NCBI RefSeq assembly: GCF_032854445.1
Contig: NC_088300.1
Span: 9,484,001-9,548,000 of the forward strand
From: Liolophura sinensis
Lineage: Eukaryota > Mollusca > Polyplacophora > Chitonida > Chitonidae
Direction of reading: 5' to 3'
DNA: 64,000 nt
Shown: positions 1 to 10,557 of the stretch, in pieces
Numbering within the stretch: position 1 is the stretch's first letter
How the letters are laid out: each line of letters begins with the position of its first letter
Notes under the pieces: model-generated
Databases searched by the model: none
Seen by the model: the letters and a program-made list of their open reading frames with translations, nothing else
What the model was told of the DNA's origin: nothing
Made by a program: the position numbers and the translations under genes

Positions 1-660
1 TACTCTGCAGAGTTAACGGGTATTCTAATGGCTCTCCAAGTTTCTTAACGTGTTTAAACCATTGAAATGTTTTATATTAAGTGACTCCCTATCTGCCTTG
101 AAATCTTTAAAATGCCTGAATGTCAACAAATGCTCAACACTTGTCCTTGAAGTTTTAATAACCTATACACTTCTCTATCCCGCGAAGGGGTCTCTGTATT
201 CTTTGAGTGGGTACCGAGTCATATTGGTGTCTCTGGTAATGAGTAACTGACGCACTGGTTAAGACAGGCCTCTTAATTAAAGATGTCATTCATGTAATAC
301 CATTTCTGTTTCAGAGTAATGAACCCTTTTCTGTAGATTGTTGCAGTGTGACTGGGATAAATGACACGAAAGGGAGGTTTTTCCATCAAATGTTTCCACA
401 TGTGACCTTTCGGTTTGTGCAGCATCCTACTATACAGGTCAATGTCCTTGTTCACCGACTGGATTTAGATTCAGTCACCATGACTCAGGTCTTTGTGAGA
501 CCTGTTTAGTAAATGATTCCATCTCACACCTGTTATTTCATTGCAAAACCTACAATAATGCAAGGAAACTTTTTTTGCAGATCTAATTAAAGGTGGGGTC
601 ACTAACCCTTCCTTGGAAACTGTGTTTAGGTGGTTACATTATGAAAGTCTCCAGGCTGTT
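1..660 (+). pseudogene. Decayed non-LTR retrotransposon, RNase H and C-terminal zinc-knuckle-like end
   Basis: Conceptual translation shows RNase H pieces in different frames. YSAELTGILMALQ (from base 1) carries the usual AE glutamate. SDSLSALKSLKCLN (near 79) carries the second-motif aspartate. EWVPSHIGVSGNE (about 206-245) is the classic W-x-P-[SG]-H-x-G-x-x-G-N-E block, and DALVKTGL follows after a stop and frameshift. Further on, CETC and SHLLFHCKTYNNARK (about 495-570) resemble the Cys/His end that follows RNase H in Jockey/I-like LINEs. At least two frame changes and a TAA after GNE show it is dead. The element starts left of the window, so its reverse transcriptase is not seen. The LINE clade cannot be assigned from this piece. 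This is family-level recognition from motifs, not an alignment. Confidence 0.72.
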
Positions 661-1702
661 GCCCTCCTTTTTACTGTGATGGAAGAAATTCTAGATACAT
701 GTAGTATGTAGTTATTAGTTCAAGGTTTAATGAATTGATGTAATATAGGCCCAATGACCATCTTTTCTCTGAACTGAGTTCCCTTTCCATTATCATGGCA
801 TCTCTGTCCATCCACTGGTATATCTGTATCTATGCGAATCCCTCCCTCTTACACCTGTGTTAAAAAGGAGACAAACCCAGATAATGAACTGATGACTTTT
901 TTTTTCCCCCGCATTAGCACACATCATACTTGGGCATGGGGTTGCCATTCCTTTCATATATATATATATATAAGCATATGCACGTTTCACAGGCTTTAAG
1001 GCTCAAGCTTATCTAGTGATAGAGGTGTAAAGCAGACGTAGTGAGCAGTACATCTGCTGTAAGGAGTCTGGACGAGAGTTAGCCCATATACACTAGAGGG
1101 TGCTGTGATATCAGCTCTCAGCATCGCGTGCGAGATGAAAAGTTATGATAAGCACAGCTGAGGGTATGCTGAGGACAGTGGTGTGATGAAAAATGTAGTA
1201 CTACAGTGGCTTATCAGTGCCATACAATTTCGTTTGAATTTTTTGGCTGCTTTCTTTATACTTGCTATTAAAAGAACTTATCAAGCTGTTTATCAGTGAA
1301 GTTAGTGATTTGCGGTTTAGTTCAGTTAAATTAAACCTTGAGGTCTATTGTCAACATTTTCTGATATTTACGTGATACAAATATATTTCCACCGAAAAAT
1401 ATTTTTTCTGCTGTTTCCATCACAGTGTAAATAATTTTCGCCCTGGTTGAAATATTTTCACCGTGGTGGAAATTCACATGATGTTGGAAGCCTTTTTATG
1501 TTCAATATCGCCATTTTTCTATCAAGAAAGATTAGACATAGGATCTAAATACAGTATAATTTTCTTACCCCATTGGCATGTTATGCCGGGGGCATAAGGC
1601 CATTATGATGTCCACCTGTCCGACCGTCAGTCCGTATGCACCATGTGACCGCAATAGAAGTGAACAGATTTTATATTTGGTATGCAGGTTCATAATGAGG
1701 TG
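661..1702. other. Noncoding stretch, no gene seen
   Basis: AT-rich sequence with a short (TA)n tract at about 956-972. No ORF with recognisable protein similarity and no paired splice sites with coding potential were found. The part from 1565 to 1700 may be the extended 5' flank of the SINE that follows. Confidence 0.5.
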
Positions 1703-1955
1703 GGGGCCTCTGTGGTCAAGGTGGCTAATGTGCCAGCGTGGCGCAAAGACCCAGGAGCCTCTCCCCAATGTGGTCGCTGTGAATTCAAGTCCAGCTCACC
1801 ACTGGCTTCTGCTCCGGCCGTACAGGGGAAGGTCTAACAGCAGCCCTGCAGATGGTCATGGGTTTTCCCTGGTCTCTGCCCGCCTCCCTCCGACCATAAT
1901 GCTTGGACCTATTTTAGCCATATTCTTATGTACGACGTAAAACACGTCAAGTAAT
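1703..1955 (+). mobile_element. tRNA-derived SINE, family A, near full-length copy
   Basis: The copy begins 'GGGCCTCTGTGGTCAAGGTGG', with a tRNA-like A-box region (TGGTCAAGGTGGCTAA). A B-box-like GTGAATTCAAGTCC follows near 1779. Next comes a body containing GGCCGTACAGGGGAAGGTC and GGTTTTCCCTGG..CTGCCCGCCTCC..CCATAATGCT, then a tail ATATTCTTATGTACGACGTAAA. The same order recurs at 21378-21640, and 3' parts recur at least six more times in the window, so this is a dispersed family. Transcription by RNA polymerase III is inferred from the box-like motifs. Confidence 0.68.
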
Positions 1956-2141
1956 ATCGTGGCCGGTAATCAAATAAATGAATTATACTTAGGTGACCCA
2001 CATGTAGGTTTCTTTTGAAACTGCGATTTTGATCAAATTTCTGTTTCGTGCATGATGTCCTGGTGCTATGTAATCAGCATTTAACAATAACAATGTTTCA
2101 CTGTTGGTTAGGGTCATCTTGCTCATACTTTAGGTAAAGAG

Positions 2142-3940
2142 AATGTACATGTACCACAGTAAACTATACATACAGTGTATGTACCACAGTAAGCTATAAA
2201 TACAGCGTTTGTACCACAGTAAACTATACATACAGCGTATGTATCGCAGTAAACTATACATACATCGTATGAACCACGGTAAACTATACATGCACCGTAT
2301 GTACCATAGCAAACTATACATACAGCGTATGTACCACAGTAAACTATAAATACAGCATATATACCATAGTAAACTATACATACAGCGTATGTACCACATT
2401 AAACTATACATTCAGGGTATCCACCACAATAAACTATACATACAGCGTATGTACCAGTAAACTATACATACGGCATATGTACCACAGTAAACTACACATA
2501 TATCATATGTATCACAGTAAACTATACATACAGCATATGTACCACAGTGAACTATACATACAGCGTATGTACCACAGTGAACTATACATACAGCGTATGT
2601 ACCACAGTAAACTATACATACAGCGTATGTACCAGTAAACTGTACACATAGTGTATGTACCACAGTAAACTATACATACAGCATATGTACCACAGTAAAC
2701 TATACATACAGCGTATGTACCAGTAAACTGTACACATAGTGTATGTACCACAGTAAACTATACATATAGCATATGTACCACAGTAAACTATACATACAGC
2801 GTATGTACCACAGTAAACTATACATACAGCGTATGTACCAGTAAACTGTACACATAGTGTATGTATCACAGTAAACTATGAATACAGCATATGTACCATA
2901 GTAAACTATACATACAGCGTATGTACCACAGTAAACTATACATTCAGCGTATCCACCACAGTAAACTATACATACAGCGTATGAACCACAGTAAACTATA
3001 CATACAGCGTATGCACCACAGTAAACTATACATACACCATAGTAAACTATACACATTCAGCGTATGTACCACAGTAAACTATACATACAGCGTATGAACC
3101 ACAGTAAACTATACATACAGTAAACTATAGTAAACTATGTATAGTTTACTATACATACAGTAAACTATACATACAGCGTATGTACCAGTAAACTGTACAC
3201 ATAGTGTATGTATCACAGTAAACTATGAATACAGCATATGTACCATAGTAAACTATACATACAGCGTATGTACCACAGTAAACTATACATTCAGCGTATC
3301 CACCACAGTAAACTATACATACAGCGTATGAACCACAGTAAACTATACATACAGCGTATGCACCACAGTAAACTATACATACACCATAGTAAACTATACA
3401 CATTCAGCGTATGTACCACAGTAAACTATACATACAGCGTATGAACCACAGTAAACTATACATACAGCATATGTACCACAGTAAACTATACATACAGCAT
3501 ATGTACCACAGTAAACTATACATACAGCGTATGTACCAGTAAACTATACATACAGCATATGAACCACAGTAAACTAGACATACAGCGTATGTACCAGTAA
3601 ACTATACATATAGTGTATGTATCACAGTAAACTAGACATACAGCATATGTACCAGTAAACTATACATATGGTGTATGTATCACAGTAAACTATACATATA
3701 GCATATGTACCACAGTAAACTATACATATAGCATATGTACCACAGTAAACTATACATACAGCGTATGCACCACAGTAAACTATACATACAGCATATGTAC
3801 CACAGTAAACTATACATACAGTGTATGTACCACAGGAAACAATACATACAGCATATGAACCACAGTAAACTATACATACAGCATATGTACCACAGTAAAC
3901 TATACATACAGCGTATGTACCACAGTAAACTAGACAAACT
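2142..3940. repeat. 30-bp minisatellite/satellite array, about 60 units
   Basis: The unit is approximately GTACCACAGTAAACTATACA plus TACAGCGTAT (30 bp), repeated almost without interruption. Some units are 27 bp because 'CAC' is missing (GTACCAGTAAACT). Because 30 is divisible by 3, long open frames run through the array on both strands and encode repeated decapeptides. They are artefacts of periodicity. A 310-bp block is duplicated inside the array, and one short inverted segment occurs at 3126-3153. The array ends abruptly near 3940 in unique sequence. Confidence 0.95.
3126..3153. repeat. Inverted repeat inside the satellite
   Basis: Perfect 13-bp arms TATAGTAAACTAT and ATAGTTTACTATA are separated by 2 bp. 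This is the only place where the satellite word AGTAAACTAT appears in the opposite orientation. It lies exactly between the two copies of the 310-bp duplicated block. Confidence 0.9.
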
Positions 3941-4312
3941 GGACGTTACATCTTGGGCTAAGTTAAATAGCGATATAACTCCGCTTGCAGTCAAAAAAGA
4001 ATGTATTGAACGCATAATGTTCCCAACTGACAACCTGATGGTATAGATTTCAAAGTCTGTATTTGTCCAGCCATTGTGTGCTTCTAGTGGCTCTACAGTT
4101 GAGGGGCCATAACTGCAACACAAGGGGAGGCCACTCTCAACTTACAATGAAATATGTATAATGTAACTATTCAGGATTACAACATTATGTTATTTACCTG
4201 TACCGTATTAATACAGTCCTTAAACAAGAAGTAACATTTTGGTCCCAGCTGACGTTCTTGTCAAAGTTGTGTACTACATAGTAGTGCAAGCCATTGCTCT
4301 CACACAGACATT
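3941..4312. other. Noncoding stretch between satellite and transposon remnant
   Basis: Unique-looking AT-rich sequence. No gene recognised. Part of it could belong to the degraded transposon body upstream of the recognisable transposase tail. Confidence 0.45.
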
Positions 4313-4513
4313 TTATTTATAACTGGGCTGGAAATTCTGGATAAGTTTGTGAGACAACCTGTCCCAGTTCCACAGAACATCTGCCATCTGTGTTCGGCAA
4401 TCCAGGAGGAGGGGACAACATTTCCACGGGCCACCATTGACAATTTGGTCATGTCTATACCAAACAGATGTACCGCTCTTCGTGATGCTAATGGTGGACA
4501 CACTCGGCACTGA
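4313..4513 (+). pseudogene. Tc1/mariner-type transposase C-terminal remnant
   Basis: One frame is open to a TGA at 4511-4513. It reads LEILDKFVRQPVPVPQNICH, then LCSAIQEEG, then ATIDNLVMSIPNRCTALRDA, then NGGHTRH. The pattern 'L-x-x-x-D-x-x-V-R-x-x-x-P-x-P' followed by 'L-x-x-A-I-Q-E-E' and 'I-x-x-L-V-x-S-[MI]-x-x-R-C-x-A-[VL]-x-x-A-x-G-G-H-T-[RK]-[YH]-stop' is the characteristic C-terminal end of Tc1-like transposases. The DDE catalytic region is not recognisable upstream, so this is a 5'-truncated or decayed copy. There is no start codon in frame. The assignment rests on motif memory and would need a profile search to confirm. Confidence 0.72.
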
Positions 4514-5361
4514 GTGCTGTGAACTGTGTTTACCATCCACTCTGTTTTCACGATGCCATAGCTCCTGGATTATTGCTCAGAAATGTGAAAATGTGGTGGA
4601 AAATGAAGCCACAATTGATAATGAACACTTACCCTAATTATTGAGTGAACACATTATGTAATACTGAGGGAAAAACAATATAAAAATTGCTTTGTGTGTT
4701 TATATTTTTGTTGAGTATATTTAACATTTTCAGATGTAAGGCACTCTGACAGGAGCTGACCAGTCCATTAGGTCCATCAGTCCATTACCTCAGTGTGTCA
4801 GTTCTAGGCAAAATATTCGGACTAGGCCCAGCAGTATCTGTTTCTTTGTGTTTCAGTGTTTGACAGGTCTGAGATGAAAGGAATCCGGGCTGAGAAAAGC
4901 CTTTGGTATGCTTTATGTATTATAACTAAACACATAATGCTATGTTCAGTGAAATGACATGTTATTTGTGACCATTGTCATTATTGATGTGAGATTAGCT
5001 TTGCTCTGATATTTGGTACCAGTGAATTCTGCCACCTCATCTCAGGGAAAGTACAAACGCGCACAAATATGTACACTGCAATTTCAGCAGGACTGCGGGC
5101 TTTGAAGATCATCACCCTACAACATAAGAAATCCTTGAAAAGTGCAGGCTAAGCCATGAGCACTGTATAAAGGGGGATAACTCTGATTGCAATGTAATAG
5201 TATGGTTATATCCACTGAAAGAGAATTTTCAGTATGAAAAGAGAACAGTATGAAACTGTTAAAAGCTTCTAAGTGGTTTAGCGTGCGTATTGCACGAACA
5301 GTGGCCTGATCTGTATGATTTCGATAAAACCAAATTAACAGCCTCTCATTTTTCTCATACA
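4514..5361. other. Noncoding stretch, no gene seen
   Basis: The first part probably contains the 3' noncoding end of the Tc1-like element, but I could not define a terminal inverted repeat. The rest is AT-rich without a supported feature. Confidence 0.4.
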
Positions 5362-5512
5362 GTCGCTGTGAGCTCATGACACTGTCTTCCTCTCCGATTT
5401 TACGAGGAAGATCCGCCAGCAACGTACAACATGATCATCGGTTTCTCCCATCATAATGCCAGCCACCATTGTAAGTGAAATATTCTTAAGTACAGAAGAA
5501 AACACCGATCAG
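5362..5512 (+). mobile_element. SINE family A, diverged copy
   Basis: It contains GTCGCTGTGAGCTC (B-box region as in the full copies), CTTCCTCTCCG, a diverged GGAAGATCCGCCAGCAAC and CGGTTTCTCCCATCATAATGC. It ends with CCACCATTGTAAGTGAAATATTCTTAAGTACAG and AAAACACCGATCAG. The order matches the copies at 1703 and 21378, with the 5' head missing. Confidence 0.62.
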
Positions 5513-6134
5513 AAATTGCTTTTTGTGCTATGAATAGAATTAAGGCCAGTACATACATGTGCTAGTGTTAAAATTAACATTGATTAATAGAGCATTGATG
5601 TGGCTCAGGAAGATTGTCTTTGTTACACTAACAACTAAGAACCTTACATATGAAACTGGTGCATGAACTGTGTCACAGTGTAAGCATGTACTTATGTTTT
5701 GCTAACATCACAGGTTTGTGCTGTATACCATATTAGCATTCTTTTATGTTGTGATATTGTGACAAACCGTCTCTGACACTTTTTTTTTAGGAAGTGTCTA
5801 AACAAACTTTGAAAATGTATTTACCCATATGGCTTCAAACACAGAAAGTGATAATTCATCCACAAATTCAAGCTTGAAAAGAAAACAATTCAGACAAAAG
5901 CTACAAAATGGAAATTTATTTACAGTAGTATACATGCATTTACATTTAAAAGATATATGATTAAAGTCAATATTCACAGACATATTTAATGGTAAATTTC
6001 AAACATGGTATTTAAGATGTATTTACCAGCAGTATCAGTGGCTTAGGGAGCGGATCTGAAGTGTGTGTCATGAATCACTGTGTGGGAGGTAGGTGGAGGG
6101 GCTGGACATTATCACAGTCAAGGCAAGGGTGAGG
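5513..6134. other. Noncoding stretch, no gene seen
   Basis: AT-rich unique sequence with a poly-T run at about 5781-5789. No gene-like feature found. Confidence 0.4.
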
Positions 6135-6785
6135 GGCTCTCAAGGCCCCAGAAGCTTTATTATTACACAGTTATACTACTGTAATGGCTGAAGAATTTCA
6201 CTACCACGAATTGAACTCGGATCTCAGCAGCCAAAGTTCAGCACTGTACCAACTGAGCTAAAATAACATTTTCACTAGTCATTGCCAGTATGAGCACTGG
6301 AAAGCTGCTCCTGTTGCACTCCTCCCTGCTTAAATCCTTCCCCTCTCCAAATACACCCACATTTACAGGCTCAGAGCCCCATGCTTCTTGGAAGCTGTTA
6401 AGTCATGGCACAACTATAATGGTTGAACGATTTCACATGATGGGGCACATAAGGATTTGAAATTGTGTCTCGGCAGCCAAAGTCCAGCGCTCTACCAACT
6501 GAGCTGAAGGAAAAATTCCAGTAGCTACAGGTAGAATAAGCACTTTGAAACTGCTCCCGCTACACTCTCCACCCCCCCCCCCCTCCCCACTCTTTACTGC
6601 ATCATCCATCACGTCATATATTGCTAAACTCATGGTTTAATTCATTATTAAATGTTTGGAAAATTGATTCTGTGTTCTCTGCCATTCGGGTTTGGGCAGT
6701 CCAGTGCTCTACCATCTGAGATAAAGGGAAATTTCCACTAGCTACTGCTAGTAGAAGCACTGGAAAGCTACTCCAGTTACTTTCA
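6135..6785 (-). mobile_element. Tandem trimer of a tRNA-derived SINE-like unit
   Basis: Three related segments lie about 234 bp apart, near 6178-6330, 6412-6570 and 6681-6780. The third lacks its left part. Each contains CTCTACCAACTGAGCT-like sequence followed by AATTCCAGTAGCTACAGGTA and AAGCACTGGAAAGCTGCTCC. On the minus strand this reads AGCTCAGTTGGTAGAGCGCT, a very good tRNA A-box and D-arm match. A B-box-like stretch (CGAGTTCAATTCGTGG) follows in the first unit. The source is therefore a tRNA with the AGCTCAGTTGGTAGAGC D-arm. None of the three folds as an intact tRNA. Confidence 0.62.
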
Positions 6786-6950
6786 TTTTTACTTTAATCA
6801 GTGTCAATTTATGCACAGTTTTCATTTGACTTTTGGAGACAAAACTACATTGGTTGGGTTGGCCAGTTTTAGATCTTGAAAAAAGTGTTTATCAGTTAAC
6901 ACAGTATTATGCCTTCAGAATATACTTGAATACACACCTTGCAAACATGC
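6782..6950 (-). repeat. Undescribed dispersed repeat, copy 1
   Basis: Its reverse complement contains, in order, CTTGCAAGGTGTGTATTCAAG-like, TTCTGAAGGCATAATACTGTG, AAAACTGGCCAA, ATGTAGTTTTGTCTCCAAAA and GTGCATAAATTG. The same blocks in the same order occur on the + strand at 41141-41325 and 43561-43738, so it is an interspersed family of about 170-190 bp. No tRNA boxes or terminal inverted repeats were identified. Confidence 0.68.
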
Positions 6951-7170
6951 AGACAGGCTGAAGGATTACAAAACCACATTTTTACCATAGAAAAGGCTTC
7001 TTATAATTAAACCCTTTTTCTTTCGATCTTACCAGTATCTTAACATCTTTACACTCTGGTTGAATGATTATATTTCACTAAGCTTTTGCAAATTTTCAAG
7101 CTGTAATAAGTAATGGGCTTGCTTTCCTTACTTCAAGATTTGGCCAATAAAATCATAGTTTATCTTCTTT

Positions 7171-7376
7171 CAGTGGGGTTTAGAAACTGGGTTGGACTTT
7201 CAGTGGGGTTTAGAAACTGGGTTGGACTTTCAGTGGGGTTTAGACACTGGGTTGGACTTTCAGTGGGGTTTAGACACTGGGTTGGACTTTCAGTGGGGTT
7301 TAGACACTGGGTTGGACTTCCAGTGGGGTTTAGAAACTGGGTTGGACATTCAGTGGGGTTTAGACACTGGGTTGGA
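7171..7376. repeat. 30-bp minisatellite, 7 units
   Basis: Seven head-to-tail copies of CAGTGGGGTTTAGAAACTGG plus GTTGGACTTT, with an A/C variant (TAGAAACTGG or TAGACACTGG) segregating among units. Open frames through it on both strands are a result of the 30-bp period. Confidence 0.95.
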
Positions 7377-7380
7377 TAAC

Positions 7381-9002
7381 AAAAGATACACATGGATCAC
7401 AACTTCTATTCATTCAGTGAGCCCTGTTTCGGTATAGATACTGATTCCCGCAGTAGGCCTACATGTAGTTCAATTGTCAGTCAATAGCTCCTATCAAGCA
7501 TTGTGCTAATACTAATATGCTGGATTTTTAATCCGTACACTTACATGTATATTATGTTATGCAAATGGCCAATTACACGTACTTCATTTGCAGAAATATA
7601 TGTTGTGCCGTGGGATTTATTTTTCATAAAACTTTCCTGGTTAGCCGCCAGTAGAAACTTTGATCATCAGTATCCTCTCCCTGGAGAAAAGACACACTGT
7701 TTTATAACAGAAACATTGCAGTCCTCAGCCTCCCTCCCCTCCCCCCTCTCCCCCCTCTCCCCCCCCCCACAACTTCCACCCTCAAATACCACCAGTGGTG
7801 AGCAAATATTTGGGGATGTGCTAGTAAGAATGTGAGAGGCACATCCAGCACAGTCACAAGGTTTACCATCTCATACTGCAAACACCCACAGTTCGGCTCA
7901 GCCATTTTAAATAGAAACCCAACATAACAGTCAAATGAAAAAACACACATTCTGATCTTTTTCTCCTATGATCTTTTTTTGCAGAAAATTTTTTTCCCCA
8001 TACACATCTGAGCAGTTTTAGTTTTTCTGCTTTTTGCTGGTTTTATACCTTGTGTTCAGTACTTTTGACTGTCTGCGAGCTGCAACTACTGAGCAGTGCT
8101 AACGGATGAGCCCTTAAAAACGCCTTGTTAGTGCAGAGTTGCCAAACTTCAGGGCCACTTGTGGAAAGGCTTATGGAGAAGTACGTTGACAGGGAGAATG
8201 AAAAAGCCTGGGTAGATTTGTACAACTGTCATCATGGTGGTAATGTTTCACGACTACTTTCAATTTGTTTTGCTAGCTGTTCTGAAGTAGGATTATAAAA
8301 AAGGTATTTCTGGTCCAGTGGTAAGAATTCCCTCCCTTATGAATCAAATGTTAACCTACAGGATAACTGATTATTAGCCAACCATTGTGGGTGTTTTTGG
8401 TGACTGGTGAAAACTGGTCATCTTGCAAGTAGCTGCCCACCTACAATACTTCCAAGTAAACAAGATATGTAGTGGTAATAACATTTCATTATGGTACGTA
8501 TCTATAAGGTTTAACCTCTAAAAAATTTTAAAACATTATGAATTTGAAATAAAATTTAATGTAGACAGTCCAGAAATACAGCGCCTTGTGTTTATGAAGG
8601 AAAAAAGTGCCAGTTGCATGTGTATAGATATATATAGTGTCACGATTATGTGCTAAATAGTTCATGATGCACGAAATGTGTAGAGTGATAGTATCAACGA
8701 CCTTGGCCAGATGTTGTATGCATACATGTATGTGTTGAGCTTGGTTACAAATTGAGGAGTGCAGTTGGATACACCGCCCGTTTTCCTCCACAGTCAGACC
8801 AATAAGAAGTGTCAGTTCAATTCACAAGTTCACAGTGGACACCACTGATGCGCAGTAATTAACCCAGTTAAAGAAACTGGTGAATTGTTCTCTGTGAAGT
8901 GGGACCATTTCCTCCTTGCTTTGTTCAAGAGTTTTATTTCCTTTTAATTCATTTTATCCAGTTTCATTTATGCAGAGAAACTATTTAAAGCCATGAACCC
9001 CC
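7381..9002. other. Noncoding stretch with a pyrimidine tract
   Basis: Nothing gene-like is supported. A C/T-rich run (CTCCCC repeats) spans about 7724-7770 and could form non-B DNA. The remainder is unique AT-rich sequence. Confidence 0.45.
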
Positions 9003-9107
9003 TGGCTCTGCCTGGTTTCCTTCCACCATAATGCTGGCCGCCGTGGTATAAGTGAAAAATTCTTGAGTATGGCACAAAACACCAAAGAAATAAATAAATA
9101 AATAAAG
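9003..9107 (+). mobile_element. SINE family A, 3' end only
   Basis: It reads GGCTCTGCCTGGTTTCCTTC, CACCATAATGCTGGCCGCC, GTGGTATAAGTGAAAAATTC, TTGAGTATGGCACAAAACACC and then (AAAT)n. It is a 5'-truncated copy, as expected of target-primed reverse transcription. Confidence 0.72.
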
Positions 9108-10370
9108 CCATGAAGGCCACTAGCTGAATATATTGCTGGATCAGGTCTTTTCTCTAACAATTAACCTACATGTATATTTAAATACCACATGAACGGTACT
9201 ATACTTGAACATCACTTGAAGGAAAGCATACCAAACCAAAATCGATATAAACCAGTCTGTGTTCCTGTCACTCAGGTTTCTCTCACCCATAAACATGGGC
9301 TCCCCACCTCAGCATAACACTGAAAAATTTGTAATTCCTGGGTTAAACACTAATCAGATATATAAGGAAATAAACGAGGGGCAGTTTTCTGTTAATTATA
9401 CAGAGTCTGTTGTGTTTGTTTTGGAAGCTATTTAGCTGATATAGTGTTATGTGGAACTACATGTAGATAATAACTGTACACCTGGGCATGACATGAAAGG
9501 AGGAGATATTCTCAGGAAGAATTAGCCGGCTAGAGTTTCTCTCTATAAAGAGAGGCATGTGTGACCACTTAACCGCCACTGGTCTCCAGTAATCTAGCAG
9601 GTCTGCATGATGTCCAGCCTTGACCAGGGCATCCCTGCTCTCTCTGATCTCCACTGACCCTCTGTTTATAGAACTATACATGCTTAATCCCTTGATTCAG
9701 CTGGTCACTTTGAGCTTCCTGACTTGAAAGGCTATGGAGTGGTCAGTACTAGATGTTACTGAGATGAGGATTCTCCCTTACTTTATCCTTTACTTCGTCT
9801 ATATTCAGTTCCTCAAATTTCTGGCTGGATGGACCATGCCATGGTCAGTAGATGAGCTATGGAATGACCAACTCTGGTACCTGGGCTAGTGGATTCTCAA
9901 CCTACTGAAGCAGACTCTAGTCAACCTGTCCTCTCCTGATCATGGATTCTGGCCAGAAGTTAGAGGTCTGCAGGGCACAGCCATCTGGCTATCTTATGGT
10001 GAGTTGTCTTCATCCACTTACAGTTTCCTTTATTGACAACAGATTCTGGTTTTGGTTATGAGTTGATGGATTGGTATATCTGTGTATTTATATGTCCTTT
10101 TCTGAAAATTCTTTGCATTTATTGTTTCAGAATATGTCAACCTAATGATGACTTAAATTAATAAATGTAAGTGTAGTCATTTGACACCATGTTCTGTGAT
10201 TTGCATTTCATTGTTAATCCAATGCAAGGACCAAATTTTGACCTACTTACAATGTATAAAGAAACTATGCAAAAAATGGTAGTCATGAAAGTAGTTTTCA
10301 TAAGTACATACTGTATATAGTTATTGACTTGTGAATAACAAATGTATAAGGATCACATTGTGTAAGGGTC
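9108..10370. other. Noncoding stretch
   Basis: A heavily diverged SINE tail may sit at 9255-9350 (CAGGTTTCTCTCACCCATAA ... GGGTTAAACACTAATCAG). No other feature is supported. Confidence 0.4.
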
Positions 10371-10557
10371 ACATACAACTGTTTATGTTCTCACTTACGG
10401 CTGTATATGTTCTCATTGTTCTCACAGCTATTTACGTTCTCACTTACAGCAGTATATGTTCTCACATACAGCTTTATATATACATGTTCTCACTGTTCTT
10501 ACATGTAGCTGTTTATGTTCTCACTGTTCTTGCATACAGCTGTATATGCTCTCACAA
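10371..10557. repeat. Irregular short tandem repeat
   Basis: Seven or more diverged copies of a roughly 20-30 bp word built on CAGCTGTATATGTTCTCAC (variants CTGTTTATGTTCTCACTTAC, CACTGTTCTTGCATACAGC). The unit length is variable. Confidence 0.75.

Noticed and set aside
2130-4123. Many repetitive-peptide frames in the 30-bp satellite, both strands
   Set aside because: The period is a multiple of 3 and no stop falls in one frame. They are artefacts of the tandem repeat.
5117-5422. 101-codon minus-strand frame
   Set aside because: It partly overlaps a diverged SINE. The peptide has no recognised domain and no splice support.
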